64,000 nucleotides of DNA from Sinotaia quadrata. Its lineage: Eukaryota > Mollusca > Gastropoda > Architaenioglossa > Viviparidae. Numbering within the stretch: the stretch's first letter is position 1; each line of letters opens with the position of its first letter. A program made the position numbers and the translations under genes. Where the stretch lies: positions 115,725,860 through 115,789,859 of the forward strand of contig CM054181.1 in assembly GCA_028829895.1 (NCBI GenBank), read 5' to 3'. The notes beneath the pieces are model-generated. The model did no database searches, was not told the origin of the DNA, and saw only the letters and a program-made list of their open reading frames with translations. Below, piece by piece: positions 39,801-51,800 of this stretch.

Positions 39801-42800
39801 TATGTATAGGGAGATGAATGTTGATTGATAATCATTGTGCTGGTTGTGAAATTACAAAGGAAACTTGTCAGCAGTTGGATTTTTCTTAATCTTCACTTCT
39901 GTACAGGTACACATATATGCACATACACTGGCTAATTTGTCAAATTGAAACATGGACTAAATGTTTTAACAAATATCTGTTATTTGCTTGCTCTCTTTCT
40001 ATGTGTATTAAGTCTATGAACTTTTATGAAGAGAGATGAATTAATAATTGTTGCATAGCCTTCACTAATAACTTTCGCAATTACAGTTAGATATCATAAA
40101 TAATATATATTTTATTTAATATAGATTGTTGTTCTTAAAGAGATTTTTATGCCAGTGTATGGTTGGCTATATTTAGGTGATAAAATATTTATTAACGCAA
40201 AAGCCAGCTGACTTCATATTCGTAATACTTTTGCAGCCATATATAAAGAAACAATTAAAAATACATTTGCATTAAATAATCATTGCTTATAACACTCTTG
40301 ATTCAAGGTATTTTTCCTGCCAATGAGCAGTTTAATCATTACTTGCTTCCGAGATGATACCATCTTTGCCTGGGAGTGTGAGACTTTGAATTGTAAATAC
40401 CAACTCCCAGTTCCCTCCGGCACTAATCCTCAGTACCGTGCTTTTGCAGCTACAAGGTAAATGATTCATTTAACTTTTGTTGTACATCTCTTTTGATGAA
40501 CATAAATTAGTTGTCTTGATTTCATGGCTGTAATGAAAGGCATTATTTATCTTTTGTTGGTTAATGTCTTTAAATGAATGAATCTTGAGTTGTCTTGATT
40601 TAATGTGTCTCTCCTGTACATACTAGAAAGTATGATATGATCAAGCACTACCATACTTTGCCAGAGAAAATTACATACCTTGAATGTCTTGTAAACAAAT
40701 TTTTTTTCTCCATAATAAATAAAATTTACGGTAAAGATTTTTGTTTAAATTGTAAAATTTAGATTTCTAAATATCTTTCAATTTCAGGTATATTTAATTT
40801 AATTTAAAACTTATGATTTTCTATTGTGTTTTCATTTATATTACAGATTTCATCAAACTGTCCTTCCTTTTATCTTCTCCAAAAGCAGTCATTTATGTTG
40901 CATTGATTTTATCTTGCCATCATTTCTATTTCCTGAATAATGTTTATCACAAGGCCAAACTTATCATTTCATTATTGCAGCCCTTGTTCTGTTTCCTTGT
41001 ATTCTATTTAGCATATTTAGTTCTCATAGACAAAGTTGTTAACAAATGGACTCTGACAGGTTCCGTGTTTATAGTTATCAATGCACAAAATTTTTAACTT
41101 TAAAATTTGAAAGCACTACAGAAAAGATGGTATGCTAATAAAAGTTTTGAAACTGTTTCACATCTTTATGGAATGTTTTTAATTAAAATAAATGTTTCTG
41201 TTGGTACATCAACTACTTCACTAGAACTTCAGTTATTATTGCTCCCATCTATCCTCTCCAAAACATTCATATTGCTCAAAATTAATCATCAGTAACCATA
41301 GTAAAGCTATAGAAATCACCACTTTTATCATTGTTGCCACCCCACATCACTTATCAGTCTCAAATATCCATCCCAGTCAATTTTTTTGAATGATTATCTT
41401 GAAGTGTCCACTGAATAAATTTGGATTGTGCAATCTCTGCATATGTGCAATAGAACAAAATTAAATTCATTGCTAAATAAATAAAAAGTGAGGGTGTAGA
41501 ATTGAGGATCCCAAATTGTTGTTAGACACACTACCATTGTACTTGTCCAAGTCTCATAAGGTAGGTCATTGTTAAACACCACCATTGTACTTGTCCAAAT
41601 CTCATAAGGTAGGTCATTGTTAGGCACACCACCATTGTACTTGTCCAAGTCTCACAAGGTAGGTCATTGTTAGGCACACCACCATTGTAATTGTCCAAGT
41701 CTCATAAGATAGGTCTTGTTAGGCACACCACCATTGTACTTGTCCAAGTCTCATAAGATAGGTCTTGTTAGGCACACTACCATTGTGCTTGTCCAAGTCT
41801 CACAAGATAGGTCTTGTTAGGCACTGTGCTGTGGTGCATTTGCCCTAGCTTACAGTCACATCATATTTTTTGTTTTTTAATGTTTTTAACAGTCATTATG
41901 ATGATAAACTTTTTCTTCTTATCCCTAACAAATTGGAAAGTATGTAAATTATATCACTTAAAAATGGTCCTTGACAAATTTGAAAGAAATTATTTTTTAA
42001 TTTTCAGAAAGTGCAAAATTAGCAAATAATATTTATCCTCAAAATATAGTACATGTATAATTCTATATTCACTTGACTGGTGTGATAACTTGATTTTTCA
42101 ATACAGGGATGGACGTATGCTTGCCGCAGGAGGGCGGTCTCGGTTTATTCATTTGTGGTCACTTGATACACGAAGACTGCTTCGTGTAATTGAGATGCCA
42201 TTAAAAGTCACTACAGTCAAGCAGTTGGAGTTCTTACCAGATAACTTTCAAGATGGGTTTGATCAGGTAGTCTCCTTTTTCAAATGAATAGTGCAGTTTG
42301 TCCCTTGAATGGCAACTCCTGCCCCAAAATAAATTATTTTGAACTTCTGCAAGTTACTGGATGCATGTATGCTTAGCTATTATGTAATTTGTACAGTCAT
42401 TTTGGGTGAATACTACTTGATAATTATAGATAAATGTTTGCTTTATGTTAGATTTTTTTTTTTTATGACATCAGTTGTAAAATTTTGCAGATATTAGGAG
42501 TTCTGTCACAAGATGGGATTATGCGTTTCATCAATGTTGACAGCTGTCGTTTGCTTTTCGATGTTGGAACTGTAGACAATCACATCAACAGCATCGCTGT
42601 CAGCCCCAATGGCCGCTATGTTGTTGGTGTAATGGACAATGGCAATCTGCATGTGTATAGTTTATTGGCTCTGAGTAGTGACATCAACAAGGTGTGTCAT
42701 CTTCTGTTTCTTTCTGCTGTGCCACTGTCATTAACATTAGTCAATTTTCGCAAAGAATAGTATACTGATGAATAAGGTGTGATCTTATATTGAATATTCT

Positions 42801-45800
42801 GAAAAGAAATGAACAATTATATTATGCTTTTTACAGCAGAATTTTAAAATAACTTTTAGGGCTTGTTTAATTTGGTTTCTGTCTTTAGTTTATTGTTTTT
42901 ACTGTTTAAAATCTTACAAGACACATTTATGGTAAGATGTTTATGTGTGTGTTTGTAAATTTCAGCCTCCTGCACCATTAGTGAAGGTGGTTCGATCCAA
43001 CAAAATGTCAGAAACAGCATCAGCAGATGGCAGTGTTACCAAAGCCTTCCAGAATTCCTTGCATGGTTCTAATGCCTCTACTGTAGACTGTTTTAAGTCT
43101 CAAAAAACTGCTTTTGAGAATAAAGCGGTAAGTTGATTTTTTATGAAGGGTTTAAGGAAATTTTTTAATTCTGTGCTCATCAGGGAAGTAACCTAAAGTA
43201 TTATGCCAATGAAAATTAGTGATAGACTTGGGTTTCAGAAAGAAGTGTGGTGATAGACATGTATTTTAGAGTCAGATGTTTAGTGATAGACATGTATTTT
43301 AGTCAAATATGTGGTGATAGACATGTATTTTAAAGTCACATATGTGGTGATAGACATGTATTTTAGAGACAGATGTGTGGTGATAATAGACATGTATTTT
43401 AGATATGTGGTGATAGACATGTATTTTAGAGTCAGATGTGTGGTGATACAAATGTATTTTTATAGAGTCAGATGTGTAGAGATAAACATGTTTTAGAAAG
43501 TGTATGTGATAGACTTGGATTTTAAAGTCAGATGTGTGGTGATAGACGTGTTTTAGAGTCACATGTGTGGTGATAGACTTAGATTTTGGAAATTCAAACG
43601 TGTAATGATAGATTTGGGTTTTAGAAAGTCATATGTATGGTGATGCTTACTTGCATTTTTGTCTGTCACTGAGCTCAGTCACTCTTCCTGAAATGAGTTA
43701 TGAGTTGTGCGTGCATGCATTCATATGTGTAATGTATATATGTATGCATTTGTATGTGTACATGCATTTTCTTTCTTATGAAGTTATAAGTCATTTAACA
43801 TCTGTAGCTGTCTTTTAAAAAGTTGTCACGAGAAAGGCATGGAGCCAAAATTATATTTTTATTTCACTGTTCACGCTAGACCACTGTGGTCAAAGGGAAA
43901 CAACCCACTGGAAAAAAGCGCGATCGTAAGAGCTCTCGTATGCGCTAACACATGTACAGATACATTAAATGTTTAATTACATTTAGCTTAGGACTGACTT
44001 ATGTAGATGATAGAATATGTGTACCATATCATGCATAATAATATATTAGGATGAATTTATATATTGAGTGAATGCAATTATATTCACAAATGTGTGTGTG
44101 TACACTTGTTTACTAGCAATGTTAAAATAGGAAAGCTAACTAGTGCGCTCTTAGGGAAAGCCAGATGCTTGCTTAGGTAGTGGAGTACATGCATTATCCA
44201 TCATGTGCACCAAAAAGTCACAAGACTGCTGAATCTCCTAGAATTTTCAATGAAAAAATAAAAGGAGGAAGGAAGAGTTAGAAATGTCATTAGAATGGGG
44301 ACTTTTGAATATTTTGATAGCTGAGTCTTTGTCAATGCTTATTTTTTCTTTTATTGCTTTAGATATATATTTTAAGAGCTACTCTTTATCACACAAAATT
44401 ATATGTTATGTTAACTAACAAAATTTATTGATGAACAGATTGATATAACCCTAACTCAAGCATTATAATTTTTCTAAATTTATTTTTCATAAAAGAATTT
44501 AGAATTTTAAATGTCTTTCAGAACTGTTTTCATTTTTTCATGTAGGAGCGCCCAGTGTGCAGTTTAAATACTGACAAGTTGACTGCCATACTGAAAGGTT
44601 ACGGAGAATATCCAACCAAGTACAGGTTAGTGAGCAGGTGTTACTCCTATATCTGTAACATGTATCATTTGTAATCGACTGATTTTAAGTCTTTGATTTT
44701 GGCTAATTTTAAGTACCTGTAGCATGTCTTTGTATTTGACTAATTATAATGTACTTGTTGCAGGTGTCTATGCATTTGATTAATTATAATGTACCTGTAA
44801 CATGTGTCTATGTATTTGAATAACTTTTTGCACCTCTAGCATATTTGCTGGCCTCTACAGTCTCATATCATCTATGATTTTTTCTTTCTGTCTTATAAAA
44901 ATCTCTGAATTAATTTTTTAACCATAAATTCCTTTTTGTATATCTAAGATAATATTTAGCAGATTTCAGGACTGTTTATTTTGAACTTGAGAAGAAATTG
45001 ATCATTTATTGTTGTAGTATTGCATCGACCTTGTAGAAAACTCTGCCATTACAATATCTTTTAGTAATGTATCTGCCTTATACAAAACATGCCATTACAA
45101 TAACTTGTTTTAGTAATATGTCTGCCTTGTATAAACCACATCTTTTAAATAATTTATTCTAGTAATATGCATGTTTTTTTTACAAAAACAATCCTTCACA
45201 ATAACTAATACTTACTTTTCATGATACAACCATTGAATTTACACACTCTTACTGTGTACATCCACATGGCTGGAAGAATAATGTGCCTTACTTATTTTCC
45301 TGTATACTTTATGTCAAATACAAGATTAGTTCACAAACTTCATTGTCTTTCTTGTAATGCATGTACTTTGCAGTATTCACTGGCTGAACTTAAATAATTG
45401 CTACTTAATCAGTAATAGTCTGGGGCATTTTTTTTTCTCCCAGGATGTTTATCTGGCGTAAGATTCTTTGTCTTCCTGAGAACCATGCAGCCTATGGAGC
45501 TCTGGTAGACAAGGGAGTTCACCCTGCTTACAGAGACCTGCACAAAGCATATCCTATTAAGAGTAGCAAGCTGCTTCGCATACTTCAGAGGTCAGGGTTT
45601 AGTATAGTGTGTTTATTAAATATCATCAGGCAATTGTTCTTTGATAATTTGGTGTTATATGTGTATTCCTAGCTTTGTCAGTAAATTGTTTGCATTTACT
45701 GCTGAGAATTCAGATTTTTTTTTTTTTGTTTTGTTTCTGCTTTCTCTTTAGACATTCCTTGATAGAACCGAACAATTTAACTTGTGAATTCAAAACTGAT

Positions 45801-48800
45801 ACCTGTAAAATGAATCCAACATTATTTAGTATTGGATTCATGAAAGACACTGAAAAAGTAAGTATTATGTAATCCTTTGCAGTGAAAGAGTCATTCGTGT
45901 TATGTTATGTGCTAATGTTAATGTTGGTTGATATAGAAAGTGTTCCTGAATCTAAAGTGCTAAATTATAAAGGATTGCTTTATGTTGTCCTTGGTTATGA
46001 ATAAAATTGTGCCATTTTCAGGGGACATTTCTTCAAGGTACTAACAGTGGTACAGGTCACAGTCTGAATGTGTTAACATTTTCTTGTTTTTGATAGAAGA
46101 CAAAACTGTTTTTTGTGGTTGAGTTGTTGTTTTGGTTTAGCTATCACACTATTTCATTAGCACTAAAATATACAGCAGTAACTAGCTGCAAATTAGAGTT
46201 GTTGTACAGCAGTAACCAGCTGCAAATTAGAGTTGTTCTCATATCAAGCAGCAAAACCTCACTGCTGTTGGTATTGATTGCACTTTTTAAACATCCAACT
46301 AAAAATCAACAACTAGTGTTTGTCATAGGTAGTGAGCCCTACCATTGCCATAAATATAAGATAAAACATTCATCACAAAGTATAGTGATGACAGTATTTG
46401 CGAGTCATATTTAAAGGGAGAGAACTAACTACTTAAATTAGATTTCTAGTTTTCTTTCACTTAGTTCTATTTCTTTCACATTTTTTTCAAAGTTATTATA
46501 TTTGCATAAAAAACTTTTAAAATAAAATGTATATGATTTAAAAATGTACCATCTTGGAATATATTTTTAAAATTATTATTACAAAAGTATTTAAACCTTA
46601 AAAGCCTGGCATTTTGGAATTAAAAAAAAAACAACTGCGTATATAGTTTGAAAACCTGGCACCTTGGAATTTAAAAATGTATATAAATTAAAAGCCTGGC
46701 ATCTTTGAATTTAAACAAATATTTTAACATTTTGACATCTTGGAATCAAAAATATTTGAAAAGCTTGGCTTTTAAAATTCAATAAGTTAGTTAAACCACA
46801 AGCTCCAGGTGTTTGACTTCTGAGGAATAGTATACAGTTCTTAAATTGCATGACAGCTGTTTATTTTTAATGGGGTTTCATCATATTTCAGAAATCCTTA
46901 TGCACAATAATAATATTTTTATTTTACACAGTCATAATTCTCAGTCATAACAGTTATACATTGAAAACTCCACAATGTACAGAGAGTAAGTTCAATGGGT
47001 TTTACTTATTTATAAGTTTTTCTTGCTTTTAACCACATGTATGACTCATTTCTTACAAATGACTGCCTCAGAGATGATGTAAAAAAACAAAACAACCTAC
47101 TTCTTTTGTCCCTAAGCAATTTGTCCCTGTGCTATTTCCTGACTTTCAGTTTTTGTACCTAGTTTTGAGTTAAAAATATATATAAATATATATTCATTTT
47201 GTTCATTTACCTTTGAATCTTGTAGGCAGTGAATAACAACTAGGAGAATATATTCAATGGAAAATTTTGTATAGTTCTACAAATGGCTCTTCATTTTTTT
47301 TTTAAATAAACAAATATTCTTTTCAGATCATCTGCTACTTTAACTTGTTCATTGCATGGTGGCAGTGTAATGAGAAACATCTGTGACATTTTGCATTAAT
47401 ATTCATAAGGTGTTTGCTGCACAATGAAGATATCTGTGATATTTGTCATTAATTTCCATGTGGTGTTCACAGCAGTTTCTCATAAAATTTATGTCACATT
47501 ATCATTCATGGATTTCCATTCATTACCATAGTAACTATTATTTTAACCATCGAGTGTTTGCAGTCTTCATGCAGTTTTCACTAATTTCCTGCCTGAGTCA
47601 GCACTAATCAAAAAAATTTTTTTTTCATTTACAGAATTTTATCAGCACTGGCACACTGGGCACCAATTTTTGGGGAGACACAGTTCTTGCCATCTCTGGC
47701 CTTTCCATTTGTCAAACTCTTTCAGAATAATCACCTTGTCTGCTTTGAGATGGTAGCTACAATATTGGGTAAGACAGTTATGAATGTATTTTTCTAAAAG
47801 TTGTTTTTCCATTTTTGTTCTTTCCAAAGAAGAACCAAGACTGCTATAAGTTCAGCACTTTTCCACAATTTATAGTTAACCATATCTAATTGTTGTACAA
47901 ATTTATAGTTAACCATATGTAATTGTTGTACAAATTTATAGTTAACCATATCTAATTGTTGTACAAATTTATAGTTAACCATATCTAATTGTTGTACAAA
48001 TTTATAGTTAACTATATCTAATTGTTGTACAAATTTATAGTTAACCAAATCTAATTGTTGTACAAATTTATAGTTAACCAAATCTAATATACATTGACAC
48101 CCAAGCTCAGCCATTTAAACACATCTTTTCGCCTACATCACCAATCTTTACTCTTGTGCTTGTTTCTGTTGATTTCCTTTTCTGTCTGGGTCTCTAAATG
48201 TTGTCTGTAGTACATCTGTAAATTTGCTTCTGGTGAGTTATGTAATATATTAATTTTTGTAGTATGTGTTTGATATGTTACTGTATCCATTTATTGTGTA
48301 CTACAATATATTATATATTTATTTGTAGTGGGTATTTCTGTACGTTTATTTACTATTGTGAAGTGCTTAGAGCATTTTTTAATTAAAGTGTAAGCTTTAA
48401 TAGTATTTAATAATAAAGCCATTTGTTTTTGAGTATTTGCCTTTTAGTTCTTTTCTAATTCTGCATGTCTTTGAAATGAGAATTTATGGAACTGTTTGTT
48501 GTTCTTGGTAATATCAGTTAATTCATTCTGTTGTTCAGAAACACTGCCTTCAGTTGTCTTTAAGAGATGCTTATTTTAAATCATTGTGACGTGCCATTGG
48601 TCTATTTCTTGCAGTGAACTGGTGCCAGCACTGGTTTGAATACTTCCCCAATCCACCTCTTAATGTTCTGAGTTTGGTGGAGAATGTGCTAGCTTACCAT
48701 GATCGATACCTGCTGCAACACTTTGTCACGTTTGGCGTCACCTCTCAGGTAGTTTTATTTTTGACTACAAACATATGGCAGAACTGTAAGAGTGACTGTT

Positions 48801-51800
48801 AGAGTACCTTTACAGATGTGACTATTTGAGTACCTTTACAATGATGACTGTGTTAAGTACCTTTCAGTTGCTTAAGAATGCCGATAGATGTACTTGTGAA
48901 AAAAAAAACCACTTTGCAGAACTGATAGGATGACTGAATTGAGTATCTCTGAAATGATGTATGAAGTACCTTTACAATGATGACTTGTTGAGTACTTTTA
49001 CAATGATTGTATGGGGCTCTGTTGAGTACTTTTGCAATGATGACTGTGTTGATTACCTTTACAGTGATAACTGTTCTGAGGACCTTTACCAGAAATTACT
49101 GAGCTGAATAAATTTACAATGATGACTTTGCTGAATGCTTTTACAATGATGACTGTGCTGAGTACTTTCACACTTAAGAGTGCTCTTGTTTAAATTGAGG
49201 TTCTTTGCTCTGACATTGTTATATTACTATAGATCTGATGACAGTTAATGTTTTCAGAAACTTTACTCGTAGAGCACATTTATAACTTGTGGAAATCTGA
49301 GAGCATTCTTTTTCATAATTAGTATGTTTAATTATTTCACCAACATTGATGATTTTGCCATTGTGAAAGATTGAGTTTTTAATAGTAGTTTCATTGAATG
49401 TATGCATAGTTTTAAGTAATATTTTTCATTAATAGTACAAGACTATAATAGCTTAGCTGTAAACCATCAAAGAAATAAGGAAATATTGTAATAATATAAT
49501 TTGTACTTTACTTATTTAAATGATAATAATACTTCTACACGTGAAAATGAGTTTTTAAAATACCTTTCCAGTAAAGCAAAGGGTGAAACGACACACAACC
49601 ATAGTCTAATAAAGCAGTTCATTCACCTCAAAAACTCAGACAGGAAAAGCATTTATATAGGATATGTATAATGAAATGAATGTCTGCTGTCTGATTGGGT
49701 AGGTTTGTATTATGTGTACTTATTATAAATTTTCTTCATGGAGAATTATTTTTTTTATACACTGTCAGATAAATAGGGTTTGTATACTTTCTCAAGGTGT
49801 ATGCGTGGCCTCTGCTAGAAACCATTTTCTCAGAAGTGCTCACACGGGAAGAGTGGCTTGTTTTGTGGGACAACATTGTGAGCAATCAGCCTGCTTTTCT
49901 CATAATGCTTGTTGCTGCATATTCAGTGTGTGCCAGAGGGCCACTCATGCAATGCACAGAGATGGACGACTTTCAGGTTTATAAAGTTTTCCATTTTCAC
50001 TTTGCTTGGTTCACAGAGGGATGAGAAAGAGTGATACAGAATCAGTTTAATCTAAATTTGGTATGAGTGTCATGAGAGTTTATTTTTTAATGTTTAATAG
50101 GCTAATATCTTAAATGCATTTGATTGTAATTTAAATTAAATTTATGCAAACGTTCTTAATTTTATTGTATCCATTTAGTTTTCACATTTGTTTCATCATC
50201 TGCCGGCTAGTATAAGTATTATCTCAGACCTCACCTGTGCAATTAATTCTTTTGACAAAAACAACAAAGAGCAATTTATCTGTGAAGTAAGTGTATAAGC
50301 TGCAGTGAAACCTTAAAACAATAAAATATAAACTGTACAAGTGCATAATCTTTTTACAGTATTTCTTTCATCACCGTAATGCTGTGGACGTGAAACAAGT
50401 GATAAAAGAAGCCTATCGTCTGATGGAAGCCACCCCTAATGAGATTCATCCTTCAAAAAAACTGGAACCCTTCACCCCTCTTACAAGTGGGCAGTATCCT
50501 GTTTTCAATAAATACCCCAAATTTATTGTAGACTACCAGGTAAGTCGGAAGCTTAGTTTTGTATTGTGACAATGTATATAAATCGCAAAATATATGTAGA
50601 TTATCAGGTAAGTCAAAAGTTTGATTCTGTATTGTGGCAGTTTTTTAATTTCATCATAGACTAATGGAACTGGATAGTGTACATAACTGTTTGCACATTA
50701 GACTTACCACTTCTTGCTAGAAACAGTGTTTGCACAGAAGACATTATCACTTCATGCCAATAACTGTTTCCACAGCAGACATTAACTTCATGCCAGTAAA
50801 AGTGTTTATACAGCAGAAATGATCACTTCATGCCAATAACAATGCTTACACAGCATATATCATGCCAATAAGAGTGTTTGCACCGCAGACTTTATCACTT
50901 AAAGCCAATAACTGTTGTTTACAGCAGACATTATCACTTCATGCCAATAACAGTATTTGCACAGCAGGTACCATGACATTAACAGTGTTTACATTGCAGA
51001 TATCATGACATTAACAGTTTATACAGCAGTCATCATGACATTAACAGCAGACATCATGACATTAACAGTGTGCAGTGCAGCAGGCTTCATGCCATTAAGG
51101 GTGTTTACACAGTAGAAATCGTGCCATTAACAATGTTTACACAGCAGATATGTCATTAAGAGTATTTATGTAGCAGACATGCCATTAAGACACAGCCTAC
51201 ATTATCACGCTATACCAATAACAGTTTTTACACATCAGACCATATGTCACAATAATAAAAATACCTGTTTCAACTGTTAATAATGTTAAAAAGCTTTCTT
51301 TCGAGTGCAGATTCAAGAAAGGGAGAGAATTCGTCAGGAAGAAATGGAGTACTTAAGAAAAAAGTAAGATTTTCACTTGTTAATTGGTGATGGTTTATCT
51401 TTCTCTTTTAACTCTTTGACTTCCGTAACTATTTAATTAATTTTGTAAAAAGTAGGTTATCTCTGAATCGATTAAATGATAATTAATATAGTAAATAATG
51501 TTGGCAAAATAAATGCAACCTCTGTAAGTTAGGCAAAGTTTTCGTTGTGAATGAATTCCCAGTTTGATTCTCTCACTATTTATGTAAATCCATAAATCAG
51601 TGGCGGGAAAACTCCATTAACCAAAGTTATCAAGTGTTAGGTTGAACAACAACCCCCTCCCTACAACCATTCAAGCATAGTTCGTAATCCACTTATAGTG
51701 GCCAACATCCTTTTTAACACACCCATAACCTTCTAACAAGTCAGTAATCCACTTATGGTGCGACACTGCAATTACGTCACCCAGTTGCAATCGCCATCAT

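Larger units (their letters stand above)
34453..42691 (+). other. TBC1D31 WD40-repeat region (exons 2-7, about residues 27-346)
   Basis: The six exons encode successive WD-like blades: FVTGDHHGNLFVFDLARNR, FLVALSDYSLKCFD, WMKGHESAVHSISIHSSGRY with LETAHLWDLDTFQ, DDTIFAWECETL, AAGGRSRFIHLWSLDTRRL, and DGIMRFINVDSCRL with NGNLHVYSLLAL. Blade boundaries roughly follow exon boundaries. This is expected to be a beta-propeller protein-interaction surface. Confidence 0.88.
44546..49976 (+). other. TBC1D31 TBC domain (exons 9-13, about residues 410-625)
   Basis: Begins with the RxxxW-type motif A as KYRMFIWRKIL, continues through the AFPFVKLFQNN helix and the WCQHWFEYFPNP segment, and ends with YAWPLLETIFSEVLTREEW. 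The WCQ tripeptide sits where active TBC GAPs carry the YCQ glutamine finger. The canonical IxxDxxR arginine-finger motif is not evident: the corresponding stretch reads YPIKSSKLLRIL. This argues for a scaffold or non-canonical GAP role, by inference. Confidence 0.75.

Noticed and set aside
40813..41097. 94-codon hydrophobic open frame in TBC1D31 intron 5
   Set aside because: AT-rich sequence gives Leu/Ile/Phe-rich frames by chance. No family resemblance, and it lies inside an intron.
42681..42790. Possible copy of the exon 7 donor (AATAAGGTGTGATCTT at about 42772)
   Set aside because: The match is short and could be chance. Not counted.
45753..45858. Possible extra TBC1D31 exon between exons 10 and 11
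   Set aside because: An acceptor-like CTCTTTAG and a GTAAGT flank it, but exon 10 joins exon 11 directly in phase and matches the known protein without gap. The peptide has no similarity to the family.
47794..48114. Repetitive VNYKFVQQLD protein on the - strand
   Set aside because: Direct translation of the 32-bp minisatellite. Not coding.
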